Shown piece by piece: positions 1 to 7,664 of a DNA stretch of 49,818 nucleotides; the stretch's first letter is position 1, and each line of letters starts with the position of its first letter. The DNA comes from Cupriavidus sp. WGlv3. GTDB taxonomy: Bacteria > Pseudomonadota > Gammaproteobacteria > Burkholderiales > Burkholderiaceae. The stretch lies in assembly GCF_023952475.1 (NCBI RefSeq), contig NZ_JALHRX010000029.1, forward strand, positions 1 to 49,818, written 5' to 3'. Position numbers and translations under genes: made by a program. The notes below the pieces were generated by a model. It was not told the origin of the DNA. It did not search any database and saw nothing but the letters and a program-made list of their open reading frames with translations.

Positions 1-34
1 GCTTGGGAGTGACGAGCGGTTGCGCTTCGGACAT
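1..34 (-). CDS. prpC: 2-methylcitrate synthase, N-terminal 11 codons only (cut by window edge)
   Basis: Only the first 11 codons (MSEAQPLVTPK) lie inside the window; the rest runs off the left edge. The start is well supported by an AAGGAGA ribosome binding site ending about 6 nt before the ATG. It sits 99 nt downstream of prpB on the same strand, which is where prpC lies in the propionate operons of this group. PrpC condenses propionyl-CoA with oxaloacetate to 2-methylcitrate. The identity rests on position and this short N-terminus, since no catalytic residue is visible. Confidence 0.72.
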   Translation of the reverse strand, partial: MSEAQPLVTPK

Positions 35-133
35 CTGGGTCTCCTTGGTGTGATGCCTGGTGTTGCCTGTCTTTGGTCGTGCAAGCGGCCGGGAAGGGAT
101 AGCCCCGCCCCGGCCGCGCCTGCGTCTGGTCGC

Positions 134-1042
134 TTACTTGCCCTTGCCTTGTGCGAACAGGGCGTCGAGCTTCTGCTCGAAGTCATGGTAGCCGATGCTC
201 TCGTAGAGCTCGGCGCGGGTCTGCATGGTATCGACCACGTTCTTCTGCGTGCCGTCGCGGCGGATCGCCGCGTACACGTTTTCCGCAGCCTTGTTCATGG
301 CGCGGAAGGCCGACAGCGGGTACAGCACCATCGACACGCCGGCGCCGCCCAGTTCCTCGGTGGTGAACAGCGGCGTGGCGCCGAATTCGGTGATGTTGGC
401 CAGCACCGGCACCTTCACCGCGTCGACGAACTTGCGGTACATGCCAAGGTCGGTCATGGCTTCCGGGAAGATCGCGTCGGCGCCGGCTTCCACGCACGCC
501 ACCGCGCGCTCGATCGCCTTGTCCAGGCCTTCGACGGCGAGCGCGTCGGTGCGGGCCATGATGACGAAGTTGTCGTCGGTGCGGGCGTCGACGGCGGCCT
601 TGATGCGGTCGACCATTTCGCCCTGGGTGACGATTTCCTTGTTGGGACGGTGGCCGCAGCGCTTGGCGCCGACCTGGTCCTCGATATGCATGGCCGCGGC
701 GCCGAACTTGATCAGCGATTTGGTGGTGCGGGCCACGTTGAAGGCCGAGGCGCCGAAGCCGGTGTCGACGTCGACCAGCAGCGGCGTGTCGCACACGTCG
801 GTAATGCGGCGGATGTCGGTCAGCACGTCGTCCAGGTTCGAGATGCCCAGGTCCGGCAGGCCCAGCGAGCCGGCCGCGACGCCGCCGCCCGACAGGTAGA
901 TGGCGCGGTAGCCGGCGCGCTTGGCCAGCAGCGCATGGTTGGCGTTGATGGCGCCGACCACCTGCAGCGGGTGTTCGTCGGCCAGCGCCTGGCGGAAGCG
1001 GGCGCCAGCGGAGCGCGCGAGGTCGGAAGCGGAGTAGGTCAT
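134..1042 (-). CDS. prpB: 2-methylisocitrate lyase PrpB
   Basis: Splits 2-methylisocitrate into pyruvate and succinate, the last step of the methylcitrate cycle for propionate use in the cytoplasm. The 302-residue product has the isocitrate lyase/PEP mutase family Mg-binding motif VDVDTGFG (about residues 90-97) and the catalytic KRCGH motif (127-131, Cys129). The frame stays open to 1180, but I place the start at 1042. This gives the usual family length of about 300, and the sigma-54 promoter at 1078-1093 would begin transcription near 1067, inside the longer frame. The leader would be only about 25 nt with no clear Shine-Dalgarno. First gene of a prpB-prpC operon divergent from prpR. Confidence 0.95.
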   Translation of the reverse strand: MTYSASDLARSAGARFRQALADEHPLQVVGAINANHALLAKRAGYRAIYLSGGGVAAGSLGLPDLGISNLDDVLTDIRRITDVCDTPLLVDVDTGFGASAFNVARTTKSLIKFGAAAMHIEDQVGAKRCGHRPNKEIVTQGEMVDRIKAAVDARTDDNFVIMARTDALAVEGLDKAIERAVACVEAGADAIFPEAMTDLGMYRKFVDAVKVPVLANITEFGATPLFTTEELGGAGVSMVLYPLSAFRAMNKAAENVYAAIRRDGTQKNVVDTMQTRAELYESIGYHDFEQKLDALFAQGKGK

Positions 1043-1077
1043 GGCGTATGCGTTGGTGGACAGGACAAGCCAGATAC

Positions 1078-1093
1078 TGCAAGGGCTGTGCCA
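1078..1093 (-). promoter_or_regulatory. Sigma-54 (-24/-12) promoter of prpB
   Basis: On the minus strand the bases read TGGCAC-AGCCC-TTGCA, a full match to the RpoN consensus TGGCAC-N5-TTGCW with the required GG-N10-GC spacing. The predicted transcription start is about 1067, 25 nt before the prpB ATG. The divergent gene encodes a sigma-54-dependent activator of the PrpR family, which is known in Salmonella to drive prp operons through RpoN. Confidence 0.85.
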
Positions 1094-1198
1094 GGCCTTG
1101 CGAATGCGGCCGGAAAGCCCGGAATCCCTTGCCATCGTTAGGCTGGCGGGCAGGGCGGCGGGTTTCGTCGTGGTCTCCATGCCAGGATTTCCGCACTT

Positions 1199-1230
1199 TT
1201 GAAATCCAAACCCTGAGTTTTGGAATTCAA
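1199..1230. promoter_or_regulatory. Inverted repeat, probable PrpR upstream activating site
   Basis: Two 12-nt arms, TTGAAATCCAAA (1199-1210) and TTTGGAATTCAA (1219-1230), form an inverted repeat with one mismatch and an 8-nt spacer. A third half-site TTGAAATCC follows at 1233-1241 in the same orientation as the left arm. The array is centred about 150 bp upstream of the predicted prpB transcription start, a normal enhancer distance for a sigma-54 activator, and about 105 bp before the prpR ATG, so it could also serve autoregulation. Assignment to PrpR is inference. Confidence 0.6.
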
Positions 1231-1322
1231 AGTTGAAATCCCGGGCCGCGTAGCGGACAATGTGACAGCACTGTACGCCCGTTCCTCCTGCTTTTCATCC
1301 GACTTTCCTTCCGCACCGCATC

Positions 1323-3296
1323 ATGGCTCCGCCCGTTTCCACGCAAGGCCGCCCGCGCATCTGGGCAATCGGCATCAGCCGCCTCGCGCGTGCCTTTGCC
1401 GACCTGATTCCTGCCTATGCCGACCGCGCCGAATTCCGCATCGTCGGCAAGGGTTTCGAGGCCGCCGCCAGCGCGGTGTCGCGCGAGGCGCGCGAGGGCC
1501 GGCTCGACGTGGTCGTCGCCGGCGGCTCCAACGGCGCCTACCTGCGCCAGCATGTCGACGTGCCGGTGGTGCTGGTCAAGGTCACGGGCTTCGACGTGAT
1601 GAGCGCGCTGGCCACGGCGCGGCGGATCTCGCCGCGCGTGGCGCTGGTCACGCACGCGGCGACCTATGCCGAGGTCGACGAATTCGTCCGCGCGTTCTCG
1701 CTGTCGGTGCCGGCCTACACCTACCTGACCGAGGACGACGCCGTGGCGCGCGTGAAGGCGCTCAAGCAAGAGGGCATCCAGGTGGTGGTGGGCCCCGGCC
1801 TGGTGACTGACCTGGCCGACCGCTATGGCCTGACCGGCGTGTTCCTGTACTCCGGCAACTCGGTGCGCATGGCGCTGGAAGACGCGATCGAGGCCGCGCG
1901 CCTGCGCCGCATCGAGGCCACCCGGCGCGACTACGTCAACACCATCCTGGCGCACCTGAACGAGGGCGTGGCGGCGGTCGATGCGCAGGGGCGGATCCAG
2001 TCGTTCAACCCGGCCATGGAGCGCTTCCTCGGCACCTCCGCCGCCGCCGCGGTGGGGCGCAAGCTGCAGACGCTGGCGCCCAGCCTGGCGCTGGAAGGCG
2101 TGATGCAGACCGGCGACAAGGAGCTCGAGGCGATCCACAAGCTGGGCGACAAGATGGTGGTGGTCAACCGCATCCCGATCCTGGGCGAGGCCGGCACCAC
2201 CGGCGCGGTGCTGACCATCCAGGACGCCAGCGCGATCCAGCGCGTCGACCGCAACCTGCGCTCGCGCAGCCGTGCGCGGCCGGCGGCGGTGCGCTACAGC
2301 CTCGACGACCTGGCCGGTACCTCGACGGTGATGACGGCGCTGCGCGAACTGGCGCGGCGCTACGCCGTGGTGGACTCGACCGTGCTGATCGGCGGCGAGA
2401 GCGGCACCGGCAAGGAGGTGCTGGCGCAAGGCATGCACGACGCCAGCCCGCGCCGCGCGTTCCCGTTCGTCGCGGTCAACTGCGCCGCCTTCCCCGAGGC
2501 GCTGCTGGAAAGCGAGCTGTTCGGCTATGAAGAGGGCGCCTTCACCGGCGCGCGCCGCGGCGGCAAGGCTGGCCTGTTCGAGTCGGCCCACAACGGCACG
2601 CTGTTTCTGGACGAGGTCGGCGACATGCCGTCCGCGCTGCAGACGCGCCTGCTGCGCGTGCTGCAGGAAAAGCAGGTGCTGCCGATCGGCGGGCTCGACG
2701 CGGTGCCGGTGAACGTGCGCGTGATCGCCGCCACCCATCGCGACCTGGCCGCGATGGTGCGCGACGGCAGCTTCCGCCAGGACTTGTATTACCGCCTCAA
2801 CATCCTGCGCATCGCCATGCCGCCGCTGCGCGAGCGCGCCGAAGACCTGCCGGAGCTGGCCGAGCTGCTGTACCGCCGCGCGCAGGACCGGCTCGGGCTG
2901 GAACGGCCGCAGCGCCTGCCCGCGGCGGCGCGCGCGCGGCTGGCGCGCTACCGCTGGCCCGGCAATATCCGCGAGCTGGAAAACGTGACCGAGCGCATCG
3001 CGGTGCTGGTCGCCGGCCGCCGGCTCGACGGCGAGGCCCTGCAGCGCGAACTGCAGGCCGCCGCGCCCGAGCTGTTCGGCGAGGCCGCACTTGCCACTGC
3101 GCCCGCGCCCGGAGCCGAAGCCGCACCGGCGGTGCCGGCCGCGCGGGCGCGCCGCTCGCTGGCACGCGTCAAGCAATCCAGCGAGGTCGACCATATCCGG
3201 CGCGTGCTGGAAGAGTGCGGCGGCGACCGGACCGCCGCCTGCCATATCCTCGGCATCAGCCCGACCACGCTCTGGCGGCGGCTGAAGGCGGCCTAG
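1323..3296 (+). CDS. prpR: Propionate catabolism activator PrpR (sigma-54-dependent)
   Basis: Transcriptional activator of the methylcitrate genes. The N-terminal ~190 residues match the PrpR_N sensor domain, which in Salmonella responds to 2-methylcitrate. A PAS-like segment follows (about 200-300), then a AAA+ domain with Walker A GESGTGKE (358-365), the sigma-54-contacting loop GAFTGA (405-410) and WPGNIREL. The C-terminus ends in a Fis-type helix-turn-helix (HILGISPTTLWRRL). At 657 residues it is somewhat longer than the enterobacterial protein. It is divergent from prpB, and its stop lies 8 nt from the convergent PLP enzyme gene. Confidence 0.94.
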   Translation: MAPPVSTQGRPRIWAIGISRLARAFADLIPAYADRAEFRIVGKGFEAAASAVSREAREGRLDVVVAGGSNGAYLRQHVDVPVVLVKVTGFDVMSALATARRISPRVALVTHAATYAEVDEFVRAFSLSVPAYTYLTEDDAVARVKALKQEGIQVVVGPGLVTDLADRYGLTGVFLYSGNSVRMALEDAIEAARLRRIEATRRDYVNTILAHLNEGVAAVDAQGRIQSFNPAMERFLGTSAAAAVGRKLQTLAPSLALEGVMQTGDKELEAIHKLGDKMVVVNRIPILGEAGTTGAVLTIQDASAIQRVDRNLRSRSRARPAAVRYSLDDLAGTSTVMTALRELARRYAVVDSTVLIGGESGTGKEVLAQGMHDASPRRAFPFVAVNCAAFPEALLESELFGYEEGAFTGARRGGKAGLFESAHNGTLFLDEVGDMPSALQTRLLRVLQEKQVLPIGGLDAVPVNVRVIAATHRDLAAMVRDGSFRQDLYYRLNILRIAMPPLRERAEDLPELAELLYRRAQDRLGLERPQRLPAAARARLARYRWPGNIRELENVTERIAVLVAGRRLDGEALQRELQAAAPELFGEAALATAPAPGAEAAPAVPAARARRSLARVKQSSEVDHIRRVLEECGGDRTAACHILGISPTTLWRRLKAA

Positions 3297-3304
3297 CCTG
3301 GACG

Positions 3305-4306
3305 TTACCCTGCGGGGCTGGCCCGGCGGAACGGAATCGGCTGCAGCCCCTTGCCCTGCAGCCACGCTTCATTGAACAGCCGCCCCATATACAGGTCGCC
3401 ACGGTCGCACAGCAGCGTGACGATGGTGTGCCCCGGCCCCATCTCGCGCGCCAGCGCCACCGCGGCGCCGACGTTGATGCCGGACGAGCCGCCCACGAAC
3501 AGCCCTTCCTCGCGCAGCAGCCGGTAGACCATGTCGACGCAGGTCTGGTCGTCGATGCGCACGGCATCGTCGATCGGCGTGTCCTGCAGGTTGGCGGTGA
3601 CGCGGCTGGAACCGATGCCTTCGGTGATCGAGCTGCCTTCGGCCTTGACCTCGCGGTGCTTGACGAAGTGATACAGGCCGCTGCCGTGCGGGTCGGCCAG
3701 CACGATGCGCACGCCCGGCTGGTGTTCCTTCAGGCAGCGCGCGATGCCCGCCAGCGAGCCGCCGGTGCCGGTGGCGCAGGTGAAGGCGTCGATATGGCCG
3801 GCGGTGGCCTGCCAGATCTCGGGGCCGGTGGTCTCGTAGTGGGCCTGGCGGTTGGCGAGGTTGTCGAACTGGTTGGCCCAGATCGCGTTATCGGTTTCGT
3901 CGGCGAGCCGGCCGGCAATCTTCTGGTAGTTGTCGGGATCGGCATACGGCTTGGCCGGTACCGCGCGCACCTCGGCGCCCAGCATGCGCAGCCGCTCCAT
4001 CTTTTCCGGGGATTGCGTGTCGGGAATCACCACGATGCAGCGGTAGCCGCGCGCCGCGCACAGGTGCGCCAGGCCGATGCCGGTATTGCCGGCGGTGCCT
4101 TCGATCACCGTGCCGCCCGGCTTCAGCAGCCCGCGCCGCTCGGCGTCGCGGATGATGTAGAGCGCCGCGCGGTCCTTGACCGAGCCGCCGGGATTGAGAA
4201 ATTCCGCCTTGCCGTAGATGTCGCAGCCGGTGTCGGCGCTCAGGCCGGCCAGCCGGATCAGCGGCGTGTGGCCGATGGTGCCGGCAAATCCATCCCTGAC
4301 TTCCAT
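3305..4306 (-). CDS. PLP-dependent cysteine synthase family protein
   Basis: Fold-type II PLP enzyme of the O-acetylserine sulfhydrylase/cystathionine beta-synthase family, 333 residues. The PLP lysine is Lys44 in NPGGSVKDRAA. The substrate-binding loop reads GTAGNTG and the phosphate-binding loop GTGGSLAG. The start has an AGGAG site 9 nt upstream. It stands alone on the minus strand, converging on prpR. It is probably a CysK-type enzyme, but the region around GTAGNTG and the asparagine-rich middle section resemble the cysteine synthase paralogues of uncertain substrate, so I give no gene symbol. Confidence 0.85.
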   Translation of the reverse strand: MEVRDGFAGTIGHTPLIRLAGLSADTGCDIYGKAEFLNPGGSVKDRAALYIIRDAERRGLLKPGGTVIEGTAGNTGIGLAHLCAARGYRCIVVIPDTQSPEKMERLRMLGAEVRAVPAKPYADPDNYQKIAGRLADETDNAIWANQFDNLANRQAHYETTGPEIWQATAGHIDAFTCATGTGGSLAGIARCLKEHQPGVRIVLADPHGSGLYHFVKHREVKAEGSSITEGIGSSRVTANLQDTPIDDAVRIDDQTCVDMVYRLLREEGLFVGGSSGINVGAAVALAREMGPGHTIVTLLCDRGDLYMGRLFNEAWLQGKGLQPIPFRRASPAG

Positions 4307-4462
4307 GGTGCACTCCTGCCGCGCCCTTGGCGGGCGTCACCTTGATTGATAGGTCGGTGCGGCGGGAATGACAAGCGGGCGGAGCGCGGCGGCAGGCGCG
4401 CTGGAACAGCAGAAAGTGACCGGGATAGCGCCTTGCGCAAAGGCGGCACCGAGCCAGCGGGC

Positions 4463-4756
4463 TCAGGCGGCGTTGAGCCAGCGGAAGCTGAAATCGCCCT
4501 CGACGAAGTCGGAGCGCGCGGCGTGGAAATCGCGCATATACGGGCGGTTCAGGTGCGATTCGAGCGCGCGCTTGGAGTCCCAGACCATGTAGATGACGAA
4601 CACCCGCGCGTCCTCGGCATCCTGCCCGACGTGGTAGTCCAGGCAGCCGGGCTCGGTCAGCCCGCGCGAGCGCAGCGCGGTGAGCTGGGAGACCAGCGCG
4701 TCGCGGCGGTGGGTCTTGGCACGGGCGATGCCGACTAGCGTGTACGTTCCGGACAT
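4463..4756 (-). CDS. Antibiotic biosynthesis monooxygenase (ABM) domain protein, YgiN-like
   Basis: A 97-residue single-domain protein with the ferredoxin-like ABM pattern: strand 1 YTLVGIARAK, then LTEPGCLDYHVGQD, then a strand with FVIYMVWDS and a C-terminal pair of strands. Relatives are small cofactor-free quinol monooxygenases or heme/quinone-handling proteins. The frame stays open upstream to 4915, but that extension is Arg/Pro-rich and outside the family length. I therefore start at the Met before SGTYTL, although its ribosome binding site is weak. No operon partner is visible. Confidence 0.8.
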   Translation of the reverse strand: MSGTYTLVGIARAKTHRRDALVSQLTALRSRGLTEPGCLDYHVGQDAEDARVFVIYMVWDSKRALESHLNRPYMRDFHAARSDFVEGDFSFRWLNAA

Positions 4757-4980
4757 GGGTGAACGGGGGCGACTGGCTGGGCGTCTGTGAGCACTGGGCC
4801 AGCCATTGTAGCGGCGGCCATGGCCGCGCCGGCAATGCCCGACGGCGCCGTCCGGGCATTCGGGCGGCGCTTGACAAGGGTGCGCGGCGCGGTTCCTGCC
4901 GTGGCCGGCGCTCAAGTTATGCCCGCCAGTGCCGATAGCCGGAACGACAACAAGAAAACCATCATCCGAGGGGTTGGCGC

Positions 4981-6204
4981 ATGCTGAGACGCATTGGGTC
5001 GGAGCAATTGCAGGTCGGGATGTTCGTCGCCAGGCTGGGCGGGCCCTGGATCAACCATCCGTTCTGGCGCGCGCGCTTCCTGGTCGCCAGCGAGGAGCAG
5101 GTACGGCAGATCCAGTCGGCGGGCGTGCGCGAAATCTGGATCGATATCCTGAAGGGCCGCAATCTGCCGGCGCCGGAAGAGGCGGTCGACGCAGCCTCGG
5201 CCATTGCCACGGCCCAGCCTGCGCCCAGTGCCGGTGGCCCGGCTGACGCGCCGCCAGCCACCACGCTCGAAGCCGAGATCGTGCATGCGCGCGAACTGCT
5301 GCAATCCGGCAAGGCCGTGATCGGCTCGATGTTTGCCGACGTGCGCATGGGGCGGGCGCTGGAGGTCAGCGGCGCGCTGCTGCTGGTCGACGCGGCCTCG
5401 CGCTCGCTGTCGCGCCATGGGCAGGCGCTGCTGGCGCTGGCGCGGCTCAAGGCGCGCGGCGACGACAACTACCTGCATGCGTTCGCGGTCTGCGCGCTGA
5501 TGATCGCGGTCGGCCGCACCCTGGGCCTGCCCGACGACGAGGTGCGCGAGCTGGGCCTGGCCGGCCTGGTGCATGACATCGGCAAGCTGACCGTGCCCGG
5601 CGCCGCCAACCTCCGCGCCGGCGAGCGCACCCCCGAGCAGGAGGAGGCCTACCGCCGCCATCCCTCGGCGGGCTACCGCATCCTCAACGAAGCGCGGCTT
5701 TATTCCAACATCCCGCTCGATGTCTGCGTCCACCACCATGAGCGCGTCGACGGGCGCGGCTTCCCGTTTGGCCTGGTCGGGCGCGAACTGAGCGTGCACG
5801 CCCGGATCGGCGCGATCTGCGATACCTATGACGCGCTCACCGCCAGCCACCCCGGGCACCAGCCATGGTCGCCGGCCCGCGCCATGGAATACATGGCGGT
5901 GCGCGTCGACACGCTGTTCGACCGGCGCGTGTTCAAGGCCTTCTCACGCACCGTCGGCATCTATCCGCTCGGCACCGTGCTGCGGCTGCGCTCCAACCGG
6001 CTGGCAGTGGTGTGCGCGCAGCATGACGCCGATCCGCTGCGGCCCAAGGTGATGGCGTTCTACTCGGTATCGCAGTCGCGGCCGGTGCCGACCGAACTGA
6101 TCGACCTGCGCCATGGCGACGAGACCGTGGTGGCGTTCGAGAACGCGGCGGAGTGGGGCTTTACGGATGAGCAGTTGCTGGGGATGTATGCGCCGGCGGC
6201 GTGA
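4981..6204 (+). CDS. HD-GYP domain cyclic-di-GMP phosphodiesterase with N-terminal DUF3391
   Basis: Likely degrades cyclic di-GMP. The 407-residue protein begins with a DUF3391-type domain (about 1-65). An Ala/Pro linker follows, then an HD-GYP domain with the metal-binding HDIGKL motif and HHERVDGRGFPFG, in which the GYP signature appears as GFP, a common variant. C-terminal residues 330-400 form the small beta region usual in this architecture. No membrane segment is seen, so it should be cytoplasmic. A GAGGGG ribosome binding site lies 8 nt before the ATG. A TTGACA box at 4871-4876 has no convincing -10 partner. Confidence 0.9.
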   Translation: MLRRIGSEQLQVGMFVARLGGPWINHPFWRARFLVASEEQVRQIQSAGVREIWIDILKGRNLPAPEEAVDAASAIATAQPAPSAGGPADAPPATTLEAEIVHARELLQSGKAVIGSMFADVRMGRALEVSGALLLVDAASRSLSRHGQALLALARLKARGDDNYLHAFAVCALMIAVGRTLGLPDDEVRELGLAGLVHDIGKLTVPGAANLRAGERTPEQEEAYRRHPSAGYRILNEARLYSNIPLDVCVHHHERVDGRGFPFGLVGRELSVHARIGAICDTYDALTASHPGHQPWSPARAMEYMAVRVDTLFDRRVFKAFSRTVGIYPLGTVLRLRSNRLAVVCAQHDADPLRPKVMAFYSVSQSRPVPTELIDLRHGDETVVAFENAAEWGFTDEQLLGMYAPAA

Positions 6205-6209
6205 GGCGG

Positions 6210-6229
6210 TCCCCGCCATTGCGCGGGGA
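6210..6229. terminator. Hairpin between convergent genes
   Basis: A perfect 7-bp stem TCCCCGC/GCGGGGA with a 6-nt loop sits 5 nt after the HD-GYP stop and 3 nt before the LysR stop. It could act in both directions, but there is no U-run on either side. Confidence 0.4.
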
Positions 6230-6232
6230 GTG

Positions 6233-7141
6233 TCATCCCGCCAGCCACCGCCCTTGCCTGAGCCGCTCATGCAGGAAATCCCCCAGCACCCGCACGCGCG
6301 CGCTGTGCCGCAGGTCGGGGTGGGTCAGCACCCACAGATCGGTGTCCATGGCGGCATCGGGCGGCGCCAGCCGCACCAGCGCCGGATCGTCGTCGGCCAG
6401 CAGGCACAGCAGCATGCCGGCGCCCATGCCATGCCGGACCGCATCCGCCATCGCCACCAGGCTGTCGGCGCTGACCACGCGGCGCGGCTCCGGCACGTGC
6501 TCGCGGATCCAGCGTGCCTGTGCCAGGTGCGACAGGGCTTCGTCCGGCACGACCCAGTCATAGGCCGGCCAGTCCGCCAGCGCGGGGCTGTTCGCCGCGG
6601 CCGGCAGGCCGAGCTGCCGCAGGTAGCTGCCCGCCGCGTACGGCGCTGTCTGGAGCCGGCCGATGCGGCGGCCCACGAGATATTCCGGCGGCGTGTTGGC
6701 CGGGCGGATCGCCACGTCGGCCTCGCGCCGGCTCAGGCTGAGGAAGCTGTTGTTGACGACCAGTTGCAGCTGGATGCGCGGATGCTGCGCGCGGAATTCG
6801 GCAAACAGCGGCATCAGCAGAGCGCCCAGCAGCGTGTCGGTGGTGGTGACGCGCAACGGGCCGCTCAACTGGCGGTCGAGGCCGGACAGCTGGCGCTGCG
6901 CCGCATCGATCTGTTCGCCGACCCCGGCCAGCCGTTGCGCCAGCGCCTCGCCGGCCGCGGTCATGGCGTAGCCCGTGGCATGGCGCTCGAACAGCAGCGT
7001 GCCGAGGGTGTCTTCCAGCCGCGCCAGCCGGCGCAGCACGGTGGAATGGTTGACATGCAGGGCGCGCGCGGCACCGGCCAGCGAGCCGGACTGGCCCACG
7101 GCGAGAAAGTATTTCAGGTCGTCCCAGTCTGCTTCCTGCAT
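6233..7141 (-). CDS. LysR-family transcriptional regulator
   Basis: A 302-residue regulator with an N-terminal winged helix-turn-helix (about residues 5-63, including GSLAGAARALHVNHSTVLRRL) and a periplasmic-binding-like effector domain (about 90-295). The start at 7141 has AAAGGA 9 nt upstream, and the open frame beyond it is antisense to the neighbouring exporter. It is divergent from the Gdx/SugE exporter gene with 117 nt between starts, so it probably controls that gene as well as itself. Its effector is unknown. Confidence 0.9.
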   Translation of the reverse strand: MQEADWDDLKYFLAVGQSGSLAGAARALHVNHSTVLRRLARLEDTLGTLLFERHATGYAMTAAGEALAQRLAGVGEQIDAAQRQLSGLDRQLSGPLRVTTTDTLLGALLMPLFAEFRAQHPRIQLQLVVNNSFLSLSRREADVAIRPANTPPEYLVGRRIGRLQTAPYAAGSYLRQLGLPAAANSPALADWPAYDWVVPDEALSHLAQARWIREHVPEPRRVVSADSLVAMADAVRHGMGAGMLLCLLADDDPALVRLAPPDAAMDTDLWVLTHPDLRHSARVRVLGDFLHERLRQGRWLAG

Positions 7142-7258
7142 GTTTGCATAATCCTTTTGCAAGATTGGCCAGTTCTCGTGCGGATCCGCACAGCCTACAG
7201 TGGCTTGGCGTGGCCGGCAATGGATGCCGGCGCGCGCGAAGCTCAGGGAGGAAAAAAC

Positions 7259-7582
7259 ATGGCGATGGCGTGGACGCTGCTGGTGCTGGCGGGGCTGATC
7301 GAGATCGTGATGGCGCTGGCGCTTAAACATACCGATGGCTGGACCCGCCTGGGCCCGACGGCGCTGGGCATCGGCGCCGCGCTGGCCAGCATCTACCTGC
7401 TCAGCGCGGCCCTGCGGCACCTGCCGGTGGGGACGGCCTATGCGATCTGGACGGGGATCGGCGCGATCGGCGTGACACTGATCGGCATCCTGTTCCTGGG
7501 CGAGAGCGCGTCGCCGCTGCGGCTGGTGCTGATCGGGCTGATCTTCGTCGGCATCGGCGGGCTCAAGCTGCTGCCGGCCTAG
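7259..7582 (+). CDS. gdx: Small multidrug resistance transporter, Gdx/SugE-type
   Basis: A 107-residue, four-helix inner-membrane exporter. Glu15 in helix 1 is the proton- and substrate-coupling acid of the family. The stretches ALKHTDGWTRLGP and GTAYAIWTGIGAIG match the Gdx (guanidinium exporter, formerly SugE) subtype better than EmrE. The helix 1 tryptophan normally three residues after the acidic residue is Met18 here, so substrate preference may differ. A GGGAGG ribosome binding site lies 6 nt before the ATG. Probably regulated by the divergent LysR protein. No guanidine riboswitch-like leader was recognised in the 117-nt gap. Confidence 0.87.
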   Translation: MAMAWTLLVLAGLIEIVMALALKHTDGWTRLGPTALGIGAALASIYLLSAALRHLPVGTAYAIWTGIGAIGVTLIGILFLGESASPLRLVLIGLIFVGIGGLKLLPA

Positions 7583-7664
7583 CCCGCTTCCGCACGGCAT
7601 GCGAGGGGGGCAGGGCGCGTTCGGTACACTATCTGGCCTAGTCAAAGGCCCGAGTCGCCCCGCC

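Noticed and set aside
1043..1180. N-terminal 46-residue extension of PrpB
   Set aside because: It lies upstream of the predicted transcription start and has no counterpart in the family.
7142..7258. Guanidine riboswitch upstream of the Gdx-type exporter
   Set aside because: The conserved core blocks of the known guanidine classes are not recognisable, and a LysR gene is divergent.
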